A DNA stretch of 62,517 bases from Pseudomonas sp. PB106 (GCF_009764645.1 NZ_RWIM01000198.1:1-62517), one strand, 5' to 3'; positions 25,096 to 34,798 are shown, numbered from the stretch's first letter. Notes: generated from the sequence alone by a model not told the origin. Program-made: numbers and translations.

Positions 25096-26037
25096 GTGTC
25101 CAAGATGATGGTCTTTACGGGGAACGCTAACCCCGATCTGGCTCGGCGTGTTGTACGTCAGCTGCATATCCCTCTCGGTGACATCTCTGTCGGTAAATTC
25201 TCCGACGGCGAAATTACAGCCGAGATCAATGAAAACGTTCGCGGTAAAGACGTTTTCATTATTCAGCCGACTTGCGCCCCGACCAACGATAACCTGATGG
25301 AACTGGTAGTGATGGCTGATGCCTTCCGCCGCTCCTCGGCTACTCGTATCACTGCTGTTATTCCTTATTTTGGTTATGCCCGTCAGGATCGCCGTCCGCG
25401 TTCCGCACGTGTGGCTATCAGCGCGAAAGTCGTTGCTGACATGCTTACCGTAGTCGGCATCGACCGTGTTCTCACGGTTGATCTGCATGCTGACCAGATT
25501 CAGGGTTTCTTCGATATTCCGGTAGATAACATCTACGGCTCCCCGGTTCTGGTGGATGACATTGAAGATCAGCGCTTCGAAAACCTGATGATCGTGTCCC
25601 CGGACATTGGTGGCGTCGTGCGTGCACGTGCCGTTGCCAAATCCCTGGGCGTGGACCTCGGGATCATCGACAAACGCCGTGAGAAAGCCAATCACTCTGA
25701 AGTGATGCATATCATCGGTGATGTCGAAGGGCGTACCTGCATTCTGGTCGATGACATGGTCGATACCGCCGGCACTCTGTGCCACGCGGCCAAGGCCCTG
25801 AAAGAGCATGGCGCAGCCAAGGTCTTTGCCTACTGCACACACCCTGTGCTGTCGGGTCGGGCCATCGAGAATATCGAAAATTCCGTGCTGGACGAGCTGG
25901 TGGTGACTAACACCATCCCGCTGTCCGCTGCAGCACAAGCCTGTGCACGTATCCGTCAACTGGATATCGCACCGGTAGTTGCCGAAGCGGTTCGCCGCAT
26001 CAGCAATGAAGAATCGATCAGCGCGATGTTCCGTTAA
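25096..26037 (+). CDS. prs: ribose-phosphate pyrophosphokinase
   Basis: Makes PRPP from ribose 5-phosphate and ATP for nucleotide, His and Trp synthesis. 313 residues from a GTG start, giving the standard N-terminus SKMMVFTGNANPDLARRV. Motifs present: YARQDRR (ATP/flexible site), VDLHADQIQGFF, and the PRPP loop CILVDDMVDTAGTL. Followed by a strong terminator at 26077-26114. Its product feeds the hpt and upp enzymes at the left of the window. Confidence 0.97.
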   Translation: MSKMMVFTGNANPDLARRVVRQLHIPLGDISVGKFSDGEITAEINENVRGKDVFIIQPTCAPTNDNLMELVVMADAFRRSSATRITAVIPYFGYARQDRRPRSARVAISAKVVADMLTVVGIDRVLTVDLHADQIQGFFDIPVDNIYGSPVLVDDIEDQRFENLMIVSPDIGGVVRARAVAKSLGVDLGIIDKRREKANHSEVMHIIGDVEGRTCILVDDMVDTAGTLCHAAKALKEHGAAKVFAYCTHPVLSGRAIENIENSVLDELVVTNTIPLSAAAQACARIRQLDIAPVVAEAVRRISNEESISAMFR

Positions 26038-26076
26038 GGGCCCTGCCCTTCTCGAAATGTCTCGTTGACGAAAAGC

Positions 26077-26114
26077 GCCCCGCCCCGGCATTCCTGCCGG
26101 GGCGGGGCTTTTTT
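26077..26114 (+). terminator. rho-independent terminator after prs
   Basis: A 14-base GC-rich stem (GCCCCGCCCCGGCA with its complement) around a TTCC loop, followed by six Ts. Confidence 0.93.
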
Positions 26115-26178
26115 GCCCATACCGTGTTCGGCGCTGGTCGCAAACGCCACTCGGTCATGGCTATTTTGGAGATACAAA

Positions 26179-26778
26179 ATGAACGATTTTACTCTGAATG
26201 CTGAAGTGCGTTCCGACCTGGGGAAAGGTGCGAGCCGCCGCCTGCGTCGTCTCGCCGCTCTGGTTCCAGCTGTTGTTTACGGTGGCGAAAAAGCCCCTGA
26301 ATCCATCAGCATGCTGGCCAAAGAAGTTGCCAAACTGCTCGAAAACGATGCTGCCTACAGCCACGTTATCGAACTGAACGTTGGCGGCAAAAAGCAGAAC
26401 GTCATCATCAAAGCTCTGCAACGTCACCCGTCCAAGGGTCACGTCCTGCACGCTGACTTCGTACGCGTCGTAGCCGGCCAGAAACTGACCGCTATCGTGC
26501 CTGTGCACTTTGTTGGTGAAGAAGCTCCGATCAAGAAAGGCGGCGAGATCTCGCACGTCCTGAACGAAATCGAAGTAACTTGCCTGCCGAAAGATCTGCC
26601 TGAGTTCATCGAAGTCGACCTGTCGGCTCTGGAAATCGGCGCAATCGTTCACCTGTCCGACCTCAAAGCCCCTAAAGGCGTTGAGTTCGTTGCACTGGCT
26701 CACGGTGACGACAAAGCTGTTGCAAACGTACACGCTCCACGCGTTGCTCCAGAAGCTGAAGAAGGCGCAGCAGAGTAA
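26179..26778 (+). CDS. rplY: 50S ribosomal protein L25/general stress protein Ctc
   Basis: 5S rRNA-binding protein. 199 residues: the L25 domain (1-95, with SDLGKGASRRLRRLAALVPAVVYGG) plus the C-terminal TL5/CTC extension (100-195) that ends in an acidic tail. ATG at 26179 is preceded by TTTTGGAGAT (GGAG ribosome site). Alternative upstream frame would run through the prs terminator. Followed by a long inverted repeat before pth. Confidence 0.96.
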   Translation: MNDFTLNAEVRSDLGKGASRRLRRLAALVPAVVYGGEKAPESISMLAKEVAKLLENDAAYSHVIELNVGGKKQNVIIKALQRHPSKGHVLHADFVRVVAGQKLTAIVPVHFVGEEAPIKKGGEISHVLNEIEVTCLPKDLPEFIEVDLSALEIGAIVHLSDLKAPKGVEFVALAHGDDKAVANVHAPRVAPEAEEGAAE

Positions 26779-26795
26779 TTCACTCTGTTCAGCCT

Positions 26796-26932
26796 GAGTG
26801 AGCAAGTAACATCGCGGACTGGAACGTAGCGAGAAAGCGGGCGAGAACGCGGAGTTTACATCCATGGTAAATGAGCATTTTTCGTCCACTTTCGCCGCTT
26901 TTCCTGATCGCGGCGATGTTACTCACCACTCT
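26796..26932. repeat. long imperfect inverted repeat between rplY and pth
   Basis: The outer arms GAGTGAGCAAGTAACATCG (from 26796) and GCGATGTTACTCACCACTC (to about 26932) are near-complementary. Inner arms GCGAGAAAGCGGGCGA and TTCGCCGCTTTTCC also pair, and the tip has TTTAC-ATCCATG-GTAAA. The whole 137 bases can fold into one long hairpin. It looks like one of the dispersed hairpin repeats seen in pseudomonads, or an mRNA processing/attenuation structure; which one cannot be told here. Confidence 0.6.
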
Positions 26933-26949
26933 AAGGAAGGGCCCCTATC

Positions 26950-27534
26950 GTGACTGCCATCAAACTGATCGTTGGCCTGGGAAATCCAGGCGCCGAATAC
27001 GACCAGACCCGGCATAACGCAGGGGCCCTTTTTGTTGAGCGCATCGCCCACGCACAGAACGTGAATCTTGTGGCCGATCGCAAATATTTCGGCCTGACCG
27101 GGCGCTATTCGCACCAGGGTCAGGATGTTCGTCTGCTGATTCCCACCACCTACATGAACCGCAGCGGCCAGGCCGTGGCGGCACTCGCCGGTTTCTTCCG
27201 CATCAAGCCTGAAGAAATCCTCGTGGCGCATGACGAACTCGACTTGCCTCCGGGCGTTGCCAAGCTCAAGCAGGGCGGCGGCCATGGCGGTCACAACGGG
27301 TTGCGCGACATCATTGCGCAACTGGGCAATCAGAATACGTTCTACCGCCTGCGGCTTGGCATCGGCCACCCGGGCGTCGCCAGTATGGTTTCAAATTTCG
27401 TCCTGGGTCGTGCGCCACGCGCCGAACAGGAAAAACTCGATGCCAGCATCGACTTTGCCCTCGGCGTGCTGCCGGATATCCTCGCCGGTGAATGGAACCG
27501 CGCGATGAAAAACCTGCACAGCCAGAAGGCCTGA
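26950..27534 (+). CDS. pth: peptidyl-tRNA hydrolase
   Basis: Releases peptides from prematurely dropped peptidyl-tRNA. 194 residues from a GTG start with AAGGAAGG nine bases upstream. Motifs: IVGLGNPGAEYDQTRHNAG with the catalytic His, TYMNRSG, AHDELDLPPG and GGHGGHNGLRD. Usual size for the family. Followed 22 bases later by ychF, the conserved pairing. Confidence 0.97.
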   Translation: MTAIKLIVGLGNPGAEYDQTRHNAGALFVERIAHAQNVNLVADRKYFGLTGRYSHQGQDVRLLIPTTYMNRSGQAVAALAGFFRIKPEEILVAHDELDLPPGVAKLKQGGGHGGHNGLRDIIAQLGNQNTFYRLRLGIGHPGVASMVSNFVLGRAPRAEQEKLDASIDFALGVLPDILAGEWNRAMKNLHSQKA

Positions 27535-27556
27535 CTCTACTCCGAGGGGAAACACC

Positions 27557-28657
27557 ATGGGATTCAATTGCGGCATCGTCGGCCTGCCTAACGTCGGCAA
27601 GTCCACCCTGTTCAACGCCCTGACCAAATCCGGTATCGCGGCCGAGAACTTCCCCTTCTGCACCATCGAGCCGAACAGCGGCATCGTGCCGATGCCGGAT
27701 CCACGCCTCGAAGCATTGGCGGCCATCGTCAATCCAAAGCGCATCCTGCCGACCACCATGGAATTCGTCGACATCGCAGGCCTGGTGGCCGGCGCCTCGA
27801 AAGGTGAAGGCCTGGGCAACAAGTTCCTCGCCAACATCCGCGAAACCGACGCGATCGCCCACGTCGTGCGCTGCTTCGAAGACGAAAACGTGATCCACGT
27901 TTCCAACAGCGTTGACCCGAAACGCGACATCGAAATCATCGATCTGGAACTGATCTTCGCCGACCTCGACAGCTGCGAGAAGCAACTGCAGAAAGTCGCG
28001 CGCAACGCCAAGGGCGGTGACAAGGACGCCGTGGTTCAGAAGGCTCTGCTGGAGCAACTGATCGCACACTTCACCGAAGCCAAGCCGGCACGCAGCCTGA
28101 TGAAAAACATGAGCGCTGACGAAAAAGCAGTGATCAAGGGTTTCCACCTGCTGACCACCAAACCGGTCATGTACATCGCCAACGTCGCTGAAGACGGTTT
28201 CGAGAACAACCCGCACCTGGACGTGGTTCGCGCCATCGCCGAAGAAGAAGGCGCCATGGTTGTTCCGGTCTGCAACAAGATCGAAGCAGAAATCGCCGAG
28301 CTCGATGACGGCGAAGAAAAGGACATGTTCCTCGAGGCTCTGGGCCTGGAAGAGCCTGGCCTGAACCGCGTGATCCGCGCTGGCTACGAAATGCTGCACC
28401 TTCAGACCTACTTCACCGCCGGTGTCGAGGAAGTCCGCGCCTGGACCGTCAAAGTCGGTGCCACCGCACCTCAGGCTGCCGGCGTGATCCACACTGACTT
28501 CGAAAAAGGCTTCATCCGCGCCGAAGTGATCGCCTACAACGACTTCATCCAGTACAAGGGCGAAGCCGGTACCAAAGAAGCCGGTAAATGGCGTCTGGAA
28601 GGCAAGGATTACATCGTCAAAGACGGCGACGTGATGCACTTCCGCTTCAACGTGTAA
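27557..28657 (+). CDS. ychF: redox-regulated ATPase YchF
   Basis: Obg-like P-loop protein that prefers ATP and binds ribosomes. 366 residues. Walker A is GLPNVGKSTLFNAL (10-23). The family's NFPFCTIEPN and DIAGLVAGASKGEGLGN switch regions follow, then a coiled-coil insert around 130-190. The C-terminal TGS domain (about 275-363) ends in KDGDVMHFRFNV. Followed by a rho-independent terminator. Confidence 0.97.
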   Translation: MGFNCGIVGLPNVGKSTLFNALTKSGIAAENFPFCTIEPNSGIVPMPDPRLEALAAIVNPKRILPTTMEFVDIAGLVAGASKGEGLGNKFLANIRETDAIAHVVRCFEDENVIHVSNSVDPKRDIEIIDLELIFADLDSCEKQLQKVARNAKGGDKDAVVQKALLEQLIAHFTEAKPARSLMKNMSADEKAVIKGFHLLTTKPVMYIANVAEDGFENNPHLDVVRAIAEEEGAMVVPVCNKIEAEIAELDDGEEKDMFLEALGLEEPGLNRVIRAGYEMLHLQTYFTAGVEEVRAWTVKVGATAPQAAGVIHTDFEKGFIRAEVIAYNDFIQYKGEAGTKEAGKWRLEGKDYIVKDGDVMHFRFNV

Positions 28658-28671
28658 GCGACACGCCCAAG

Positions 28672-28701
28672 AAAAAGCCGCGTTTGATACGCGGCTTTTT
28701 T
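28672..28701 (+). terminator. rho-independent terminator after ychF
   Basis: AAAAAGCCGCG, a TTTGATA loop region, CGCGGCTTTTTT. Stem of about 11 pairs with a T-run. Confidence 0.92.
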
Positions 28702-28732
28702 GTGCCTGAAATTTACTGTTGTAGATAGTTCC

Positions 28733-28823
28733 CCTGTGGGAGCGAGCTTGCTCGCGAAGAGGGAGTGCCAGTCACATCTCTGCGGATGACACACCGCATT
28801 CGCGAGCAAGCTCGCTCCCACAG
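28733..28823. repeat. REP pair, GAGCGAGCTTGCTCGC family
   Basis: CCTGTGGGAGCGAGCTTGCT and CGCGAA face TTCGCGAGCAAGCTCGCTCC and CACAG. Third REP family of the window; a second copy is at 47376. Confidence 0.92.
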
Positions 28824-28839
28824 TTTGAGTCGTGTGACG

Positions 28840-30057
28840 TCAGGCCTTTTTGGTCCGCGGCAGGAAAATCGCCAACACGCCAAACAACGGCAAGAACGAA
28901 CACAGGAAATACACGTACTCAATCCCGTGAATATCCGCCAGATGCCCCAGCAGCGCCGCGCCAATCCCGCCGAAACCAAACATCAAACCGAAGAACACCC
29001 CGGCAATCATTCCGACATTGCCCGGCACCAGTTCCTGCGCGTAAACCACGATCGCCGAGAACGCCGAAGCCAGAATGAAGCCAATTACCACGCTGAGGAC
29101 AGTGGTCCAGAACAGATCGACGTGAGGCATCAGCAATGTGAACGGCGCCACGCCGAGGATCGAGAACCAGATCACCGCCTTACGCCCGATCTTGTCGCCA
29201 ATCGGCCCGCCGAAGAAGGTCCCCGCCGCTACCGCACCGAGGAACAGGAACAAGTGCAGCTGCGAACTGGCGACCGACAGGTCGAACTTCTCGATCAGAT
29301 AGAACGTGAAGTAACTGGTCAGGCTGGCCATGTAGAAATACTTGGAAAACACCAACAGCCCCAGCACCACCAACGCACTGATCACCCTACCCTTCGACAG
29401 CCCGTGAGTCGCTGCCTGACCGGCCTTGAGCTTGAACAGATTCAAGTGATGGGCATACCAGCGGCTGATGCGGTACAGCACGAATAGCGCAAACACCGCG
29501 AACAAACCGAACCACGCCACGTTGCCCTGGCCGAACGGAATGATGATCGCCGCTGCCAGCAACGGGCCGAACGCGGAGCCGGCGTTACCACCGACCTGGA
29601 AGGTCGACTGCGCCAGACCAAAGCGTCCACCGGAAGCCAGCCGCGCAATCCGCGAAGCCTCGGGGTGGAACGTCGAGGAGCCGATACCGATCAGCGCCGC
29701 CGCCAGCAAAATCATCGGGAAACTGCCGACCATCGACATCATCACGATGCCAATCAGCGTGCAAATGGAACCGGCCGGCAACAGCCACGGTTTCGGATGA
29801 CGATCAGTGTGATAACCGACCCATGGCTGCAACAGCGATGCGGTCAGTTGGAAGGTCAAAGTGATCAGGCCGACCTGAGTGAATGTCAGGCCGTAGTTGG
29901 CCTTGAGCATCGGATAGATCGATGGCAAAACCGACTGGATCAGGTCGTTGATCAAATGCGCCAGCGCGACCGCGCCGATGATACGCATCACCAATGGGCT
30001 GCTTTGAGGAGCAGTCGACGCCGAGGCAGCGGCGGTCTGAACGTTGCTGATAGCCAT
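28840..30057 (-). CDS. fsr: fosmidomycin resistance MFS exporter
   Basis: Inner-membrane drug efflux carrier of the major facilitator family. 405 residues with 12 predicted helices. The N-terminal part AHLINDLIQSVLPSIYPMLK and the GIGSSTFHPEASRIARLASGGR stretch are characteristic of Fsr rather than other MFS pumps. Export of fosmidomycin, an inhibitor of the MEP pathway that ispE also serves, is known for E. coli Fsr; the natural substrate is not. Start at 30057, leftward, single gene. Confidence 0.9.
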   Translation of the reverse strand: MAISNVQTAAASASTAPQSSPLVMRIIGAVALAHLINDLIQSVLPSIYPMLKANYGLTFTQVGLITLTFQLTASLLQPWVGYHTDRHPKPWLLPAGSICTLIGIVMMSMVGSFPMILLAAALIGIGSSTFHPEASRIARLASGGRFGLAQSTFQVGGNAGSAFGPLLAAAIIIPFGQGNVAWFGLFAVFALFVLYRISRWYAHHLNLFKLKAGQAATHGLSKGRVISALVVLGLLVFSKYFYMASLTSYFTFYLIEKFDLSVASSQLHLFLFLGAVAAGTFFGGPIGDKIGRKAVIWFSILGVAPFTLLMPHVDLFWTTVLSVVIGFILASAFSAIVVYAQELVPGNVGMIAGVFFGLMFGFGGIGAALLGHLADIHGIEYVYFLCSFLPLFGVLAIFLPRTKKA

Positions 30058-30485
30058 GGAAGTTTCCGGACAGCAGATGGGTGCACGCAGGCAGGTGCGT
30101 CAATGTGCCATTTTTCAGTGCGCCTGCGCCATCCCCTTAGCCAGCTAACTAACCAACTGAATCACCGATCAATCCCTGTAGGAGCTGCCGAAGGCTGCGA
30201 TCTTTTGATCTTGATCCTAAAAACAAAGATCAAAAGATCGCAGCCTGCGGCAGCTCCTACATGGGATAGGTGATAGCGCAACGCCATGGTCTGAATCTTG
30301 CCTTGCTACTTCCCTTGAACGCGGCGCCCTTACAAAGGGCACCGACAATGGGAAGTTTCGCTACAGAGCCGGCCTACAGAGCGGGCGAGAGGGAACTTTC
30401 GAGGCCTTTTAGCAGGGCACAACATCAACGTCGAACGACCGCGATGCACGCCAATGGTGCGTGGTGTCCAGAGGAGTCATGGGGC
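30058..30485. other. 428-base gap between fsr and a chemoreceptor gene
   Basis: Divergent promoter region. It holds the fsr promoter area, one REP pair (30176-30262) and about 220 bases of leader before the chemoreceptor ATG, including a small hairpin (GCGCCCTT with AGGGC) near 30321-30340. I see no further gene and no clear -35/-10 pair. Confidence 0.6.
30176..30262. repeat. REP pair, GCTGCCG family
   Basis: CTGTAGGAGCTGCCGAAGGC then TGCGATCTTTTGATC faces GATCAAAAGATCGCAGCC then TGCGGCAGCTCCTACA. Confidence 0.93.
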
Positions 30486-32543
30486 ATGCAGGCTTTCCTT
30501 TCACCGGGGATCAAATTGCTGGGGCGGTTTGGCTTCGCGGGTAAATTCCAGTTGTTGTTTCTGTTGTTCATCCTGCCGTTGGCCGGCAGCCTGTTGATGA
30601 TCGGCCAGGACTATCGCGACAAGCTCAATCTGATTTCCGGCGAACGTGCCGGCGTGCGTCAATTGCTCGCGCTGGATGCGCTGGACAACCTGCTCGCTGC
30701 GCAACGTGATCGCGCCGCCCGCTGGCGCGCCACCGAAACCAATCGTCAGCCGACGCCCGCGACCCTCGCCGCCATGGGCGCGTTCGACGCGGTGCAACCG
30801 GCGGCGGTGCAAGCCACCGCGGATTTGGGCAACGCCCTGAAAAACGAAGGCGCGGAAGGCGAAACCCTCACCCGCTATCAGGCGCTGCAAACTGCACTGA
30901 ACGGATTGGATTCGAAAAGCCTCAGCAGTGTCGGTTGGTGGCCGGACGGCTACGACCGCTTCACCAACGCCCTCAGCGCCCTGCAAGCGTTGCGCGAGCA
31001 GATCGTCATGGACAACCGCCTGACCCTCGCGCCGTGGCTGGAAACCTACCTGCTGACACAGATCTCGACACAGCACGCACCCGACCTGATCGAGCGGGTC
31101 GGACGCCTCGCTGCGGTCGGCCAGGCCTCGGTGGTCTCCGGTCAATTCACCCTGCAAAGCCGTTTGCAGTTGCGCGACTTGCGCAGCCGCATTGGCGATG
31201 CCCGCGAGCAACTGGTGAAAACCGCCACGCTGCTCGAAGCACGCCTGCCGAAAGATCAGCAGAGCTGGGCGAGCCAATACCACGACAGCCTGAAACGCCT
31301 CGACAGCGGCTTGAAGGTGCTCGACGACGGCGTGTTCGGCGGCAGCATCACGCTCAAGCCGGACGACTTTGAACGCAATCTCGACGCCTTATTGACCGAC
31401 CTCGCCGCCCTGCGCCAGCAATCGCTGGTATCGCTGGATCAGCGCCTCGACGCCTACCACAGCTCGGCGATCCGTCAGTTCATCCTCGTCGCGGCGATCT
31501 TCGGTTGCCTGCTGCTCGCAGCGCTGTATCTGTTTGTCTGCCTGCAAGCCTCGATCCGCCGCAGTGCCAGCGGCATCACCTTGCTGGCGGAAGCCCTGCG
31601 CGACGGCAACCTGAGTCTGCAAGTGCCGGTGGTGGGCCGCGATGAGTTGGCGGCGATCAGCACCGCACTCAACGTTGCCGTGGTGCAACTGCGCAGCAGC
31701 ATGCTCGGTGTCGATCACGAGACCTCGCAACTGAGCAACGCCGTGCGCAGCCTCAACGAACATTCCAGCGGCGCCCTCGGCGAAGTCGAGGCGCAGCAGT
31801 TGCAGATCAGCCAGATCGCCGCAGCCGCCACGCAATTGGCCGCGACTTCGCAAGGCGTCGCGCAGAGTTGCGAGCAGGCCTCGGGCAGCGCTCAGCACAC
31901 CCGACGCATCGCCGCCGACAGCAGCCGTGACAGCCAACGCACCACGGCGAGCATTCAGCAGCTCAATCAGCGCTTGAACGACACAGCAGCGGCACTCGGT
32001 CGAGTCAGCGAGCAAGGCCAGCAGATTCAATTGGTGGTCGACACCATTCGCGGGGTCGCCGAACAGACCAATCTGCTCGCGCTCAACGCGGCCATCGAAG
32101 CGGCACGCGCTGGTGAACAGGGACGCGGTTTTGCCGTGGTCGCTGATGAGGTGCGCAGCCTGTCGCAACGTACGCAGTCGTCCACCGCGCAGATTGCCGG
32201 CACAGTCGACAGCTTGCGCGCGACGGTCAACGAAGCCGTCAGTCTGATGGAAGCCGCGTGCGGTCAGGCGCAAACCGATGCCGACTCAGTCACCGGTCTC
32301 GGTGAACGCCTCGGTGAAATCGCCAGCGCTGTGCAGAGTGTCACCGACACCCTGGCGCAGATCGCCACGGCAGTTGAAGAGCAAGCGAGCACCGCCGACG
32401 AAGTCAGCGGCAATATCCAACAGGTCGATCAGGCCGCCGTACGTTTGCTTGAAGGCGCACGGGCGGTAAATCTGGCGGCAGACACCCTCAGCCAGGGCAG
32501 CAAGGCACTGAGCGACAACACCGCGCGGTTCCGTCTCAGTTGA
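30486..32543 (+). CDS. methyl-accepting chemotaxis protein, membrane-bound
   Basis: Chemoreceptor of 685 residues. TM1 is about 22-42 (FQLLFLLFILPLAGSLLMIG). A long periplasmic helical domain of about 290 residues follows (no recognisable Cache motif by eye), TM2 is about 330-352, then HAMP and the signalling domain with the conserved tip EQTNLLALNAAIEAARAGEQ near 525. The start at 30486 has GAGGAG nine bases upstream and gives a normal short cytoplasmic lead; longer frames are unlikely. The ligand is unknown. It converges on the LysR gene with an 8-base overlap. Confidence 0.9.
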   Translation: MQAFLSPGIKLLGRFGFAGKFQLLFLLFILPLAGSLLMIGQDYRDKLNLISGERAGVRQLLALDALDNLLAAQRDRAARWRATETNRQPTPATLAAMGAFDAVQPAAVQATADLGNALKNEGAEGETLTRYQALQTALNGLDSKSLSSVGWWPDGYDRFTNALSALQALREQIVMDNRLTLAPWLETYLLTQISTQHAPDLIERVGRLAAVGQASVVSGQFTLQSRLQLRDLRSRIGDAREQLVKTATLLEARLPKDQQSWASQYHDSLKRLDSGLKVLDDGVFGGSITLKPDDFERNLDALLTDLAALRQQSLVSLDQRLDAYHSSAIRQFILVAAIFGCLLLAALYLFVCLQASIRRSASGITLLAEALRDGNLSLQVPVVGRDELAAISTALNVAVVQLRSSMLGVDHETSQLSNAVRSLNEHSSGALGEVEAQQLQISQIAAAATQLAATSQGVAQSCEQASGSAQHTRRIAADSSRDSQRTTASIQQLNQRLNDTAAALGRVSEQGQQIQLVVDTIRGVAEQTNLLALNAAIEAARAGEQGRGFAVVADEVRSLSQRTQSSTAQIAGTVDSLRATVNEAVSLMEAACGQAQTDADSVTGLGERLGEIASAVQSVTDTLAQIATAVEEQASTADEVSGNIQQVDQAAVRLLEGARAVNLAADTLSQGSKALSDNTARFRLS

Positions 32544-33438
32544 TCACGGCCTCGGGGAAGTCCGCTTCCAGCTCAGCCTTGAGCCATTGAATAAACCACG
32601 CCACATCCGCCGAGAGCTCGGCGGACGGCGTCAGCACCCGATAGCTCTCCAGCTTCACTTGCGCGTCAACCGCGCGCACCAGTTTGCCGCTGGCCAGTTC
32701 ATGGCGCACCAGCACCTCGTTGGCCAGTGCGATGCCCTGCCCGCTCTCGGCGACTGACAGCGCGTGGTCATTGTTGACGTAGAGCATGTCGGAATTGAGG
32801 TGGATATCGAGGTCGTGCGCGGCGAACCACAGGTTCCACCATTCGCCGTCATCGACGTGGATCAAGTCGTGCCTGACCAGATCAGCCGGGCCGTTGATCG
32901 GTGCGATGCTGGCCAGATACGCCGGCGTGCAGATCGGAAAAACCCGAGGGCAAATCAGCGCTTCCCGCGAGTCGGCATATTGCCCGTCGAGGCCGTAGAC
33001 GATGCCCAGATCCGCGCTCTTGCCATCGACTTCGGTAAAGGTCGAATTCGGCTCGATCGCCAGTTTCAATCCCGGACGCAGATGCCGCAGTGCTTCGATC
33101 CGAGGCATCAACCAGCGCTTGGCGAAACCGGGCACCACCATGATCCGCAACCACCGTTCGGCGTCCTTGGGCTGCGCCTCTTTGCCCGCTTCGATGATCA
33201 ACTGCAAAGCGGCGCTGATCTTGCGGTGGTACTTCTCCCCCGCCGGCGTCAGATTGACCCCGCGCGAGGTACGCTCGAACAGTTGAATGCCCAACCAGTC
33301 CTCGAGCAATTTCACATGGCGGCCAATCGCAGGCTGGGTCACGTGCAGGGCTTTCGAGGCTTCGACATAGCTGCCCAAACGGGCGGCGGCATCAAAGGCA
33401 CGCACCGCGTTGAGCGGCGGCAAACGGTGGTCGGGCAT
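32536..33438 (-). CDS. LysR-family regulator (GcvA-like)
   Basis: 300 residues. The N-terminal winged HTH has LPPLNAVRAFDAAARLGSYV and ALHVTQPAIGRHVKLLEDWL; the PLNAxRAFDAAAR start is typical of the GcvA subgroup. The effector domain covers about 95-295. The ATG at 33438 has AGGAA upstream and is preferred to the GTG at 33450. It is divergent from the polyamine-type ABC operon (227-base gap) and so probably controls it. The inducer may be the transported compound (inference). Confidence 0.88.
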   Translation of the reverse strand: MPDHRLPPLNAVRAFDAAARLGSYVEASKALHVTQPAIGRHVKLLEDWLGIQLFERTSRGVNLTPAGEKYHRKISAALQLIIEAGKEAQPKDAERWLRIMVVPGFAKRWLMPRIEALRHLRPGLKLAIEPNSTFTEVDGKSADLGIVYGLDGQYADSREALICPRVFPICTPAYLASIAPINGPADLVRHDLIHVDDGEWWNLWFAAHDLDIHLNSDMLYVNNDHALSVAESGQGIALANEVLVRHELASGKLVRAVDAQVKLESYRVLTPSAELSADVAWFIQWLKAELEADFPEAVIN

Positions 33439-33664
33439 GATTCCTGGCACCTTCGGCTGTTAAATTAACTAACACCTGCCATGTTTAAATTGAAGTGTCG
33501 CGGCGCGCAAGCCCTGGCTGATAATCGAGCCACAGCAGAATAAAAAAACAGCTGGTTTCACACCCGAACGCAATCTCGATCCTGCCCAAAAAAATAATAT
33601 CCATGGCCCGCCGACCACGCTTTTCACAGCGAGTCGCAGGCGATGGGGGAATCGGAGGTAACGC

Positions 33665-34783
33665 ATGAATGCCCTGCATTCGCTGCAAACGCTGGCGGTC
33701 TCGATCCGCTCAGTGCGCAAGGTTTACGGTGATCCGCACACAGGCCCGGTGGCGCTGAAAAGCATCGATCTGGACATCCGCGACAACGAATTCTTCACCC
33801 TTCTCGGCCCTTCCGGCTGCGGCAAGACCACGCTGCTGCGGATGATCGCCGGTTTCGAATTTCCCACCGAAGGCGAAATCCTCCTCTACGGCGAAAACAT
33901 CGCTGACCGCCCGCCGTTCCAGCGCCCGGTCAATACGGTGTTTCAGCATTACGCGTTGTTCCCGCACATGACCATCGCCGAGAACCTGGCCTTCGGCCTC
34001 GAATCGCATCCGATGGGCAAAGTCCTGACCAAGGCGCAAATCGCCGAGCGTGTGCGCGAGATGTTGGCGCTGGTGCAGATGGAACGCTTTGCCAACCGCA
34101 AACCGGCGCAATTATCTGGCGGTCAGCAACAACGTGTCGCCCTCGCCCGCGCGTTGGCGCCGCATCCGAAAGTGCTGTTGCTCGATGAACCGCTTTCCGC
34201 GCTTGATCTCAAGCTGCGCCAGGCCATGCGCGAAGAGTTGAAAACCATCCAGGCCAAGACCGGCATCACCTTCATCTTCGTCACCCACGACCAGGAAGAA
34301 GCGCTGACCATGTCCGACCGCATCGCCGTACTTTCCGAAGGCGAAGTGCAGCAGGTCGGCCGGCCTGAAGATATCTACGAACGCCCGCGTAATCGCTTCG
34401 TTGCTGATTTCATCGGCGAAACCAATTTCATTGAAGGCACCGTCACTCGTGTAGAGGACGGGAAGGCTTGGTTCGCCGGGCCTGCCGGGCATCCGCTGCC
34501 CGCGCAACCGTGCAGCGATCTGCAGGTCGGCGCCAACGTGACCTTGTCGGTACGTCCCGAGCGTTTGCATCTGGTGCCAGCGGCTACCGAAACCGCGCTG
34601 CCGTGTCGGATCGAAGCGCAGATCTATCTGGGCACCGATCTGCAATATCAGGTCAGCCTCAGCGACGGTTCGCGCCTCACCGTGCGTACGCCCAACTGCG
34701 TCGACCAGAGCCAGCGCTTTGCCGTCGGCTCCCAGGCCGGTCTGTTGTTCGACCAGGGCAGCGCCAGCGTCCTGCACGATTGA
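33665..34783 (+). CDS. polyamine-type ABC transporter, ATP-binding subunit
   Basis: PotA-like ATPase of 372 residues. Walker A GPSGCGKTT starts at residue 48, the signature is LSGGQQQRVALARAL, Walker B VLLLDEPLSALD, and the H-loop VTHDQEEALTMSDR. The C-terminal TOBE domain (about 285-365) includes LSVRPERLHL. First gene of a five-gene run (ATPase, two permeases, binding protein, amidase) under the divergent LysR regulator. Confidence 0.93.
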   Translation: MNALHSLQTLAVSIRSVRKVYGDPHTGPVALKSIDLDIRDNEFFTLLGPSGCGKTTLLRMIAGFEFPTEGEILLYGENIADRPPFQRPVNTVFQHYALFPHMTIAENLAFGLESHPMGKVLTKAQIAERVREMLALVQMERFANRKPAQLSGGQQQRVALARALAPHPKVLLLDEPLSALDLKLRQAMREELKTIQAKTGITFIFVTHDQEEALTMSDRIAVLSEGEVQQVGRPEDIYERPRNRFVADFIGETNFIEGTVTRVEDGKAWFAGPAGHPLPAQPCSDLQVGANVTLSVRPERLHLVPAATETALPCRIEAQIYLGTDLQYQVSLSDGSRLTVRTPNCVDQSQRFAVGSQAGLLFDQGSASVLHD

Positions 34784-34798
34784 GCCGGAGGAATTGCC

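Noticed and set aside
30486..30545. Earlier start of the chemoreceptor at 30270 or 30444
   Set aside because: The upstream stretch reads through the end of a REP region and lacks a ribosome site; GAGGAG lies nine bases before 30486.
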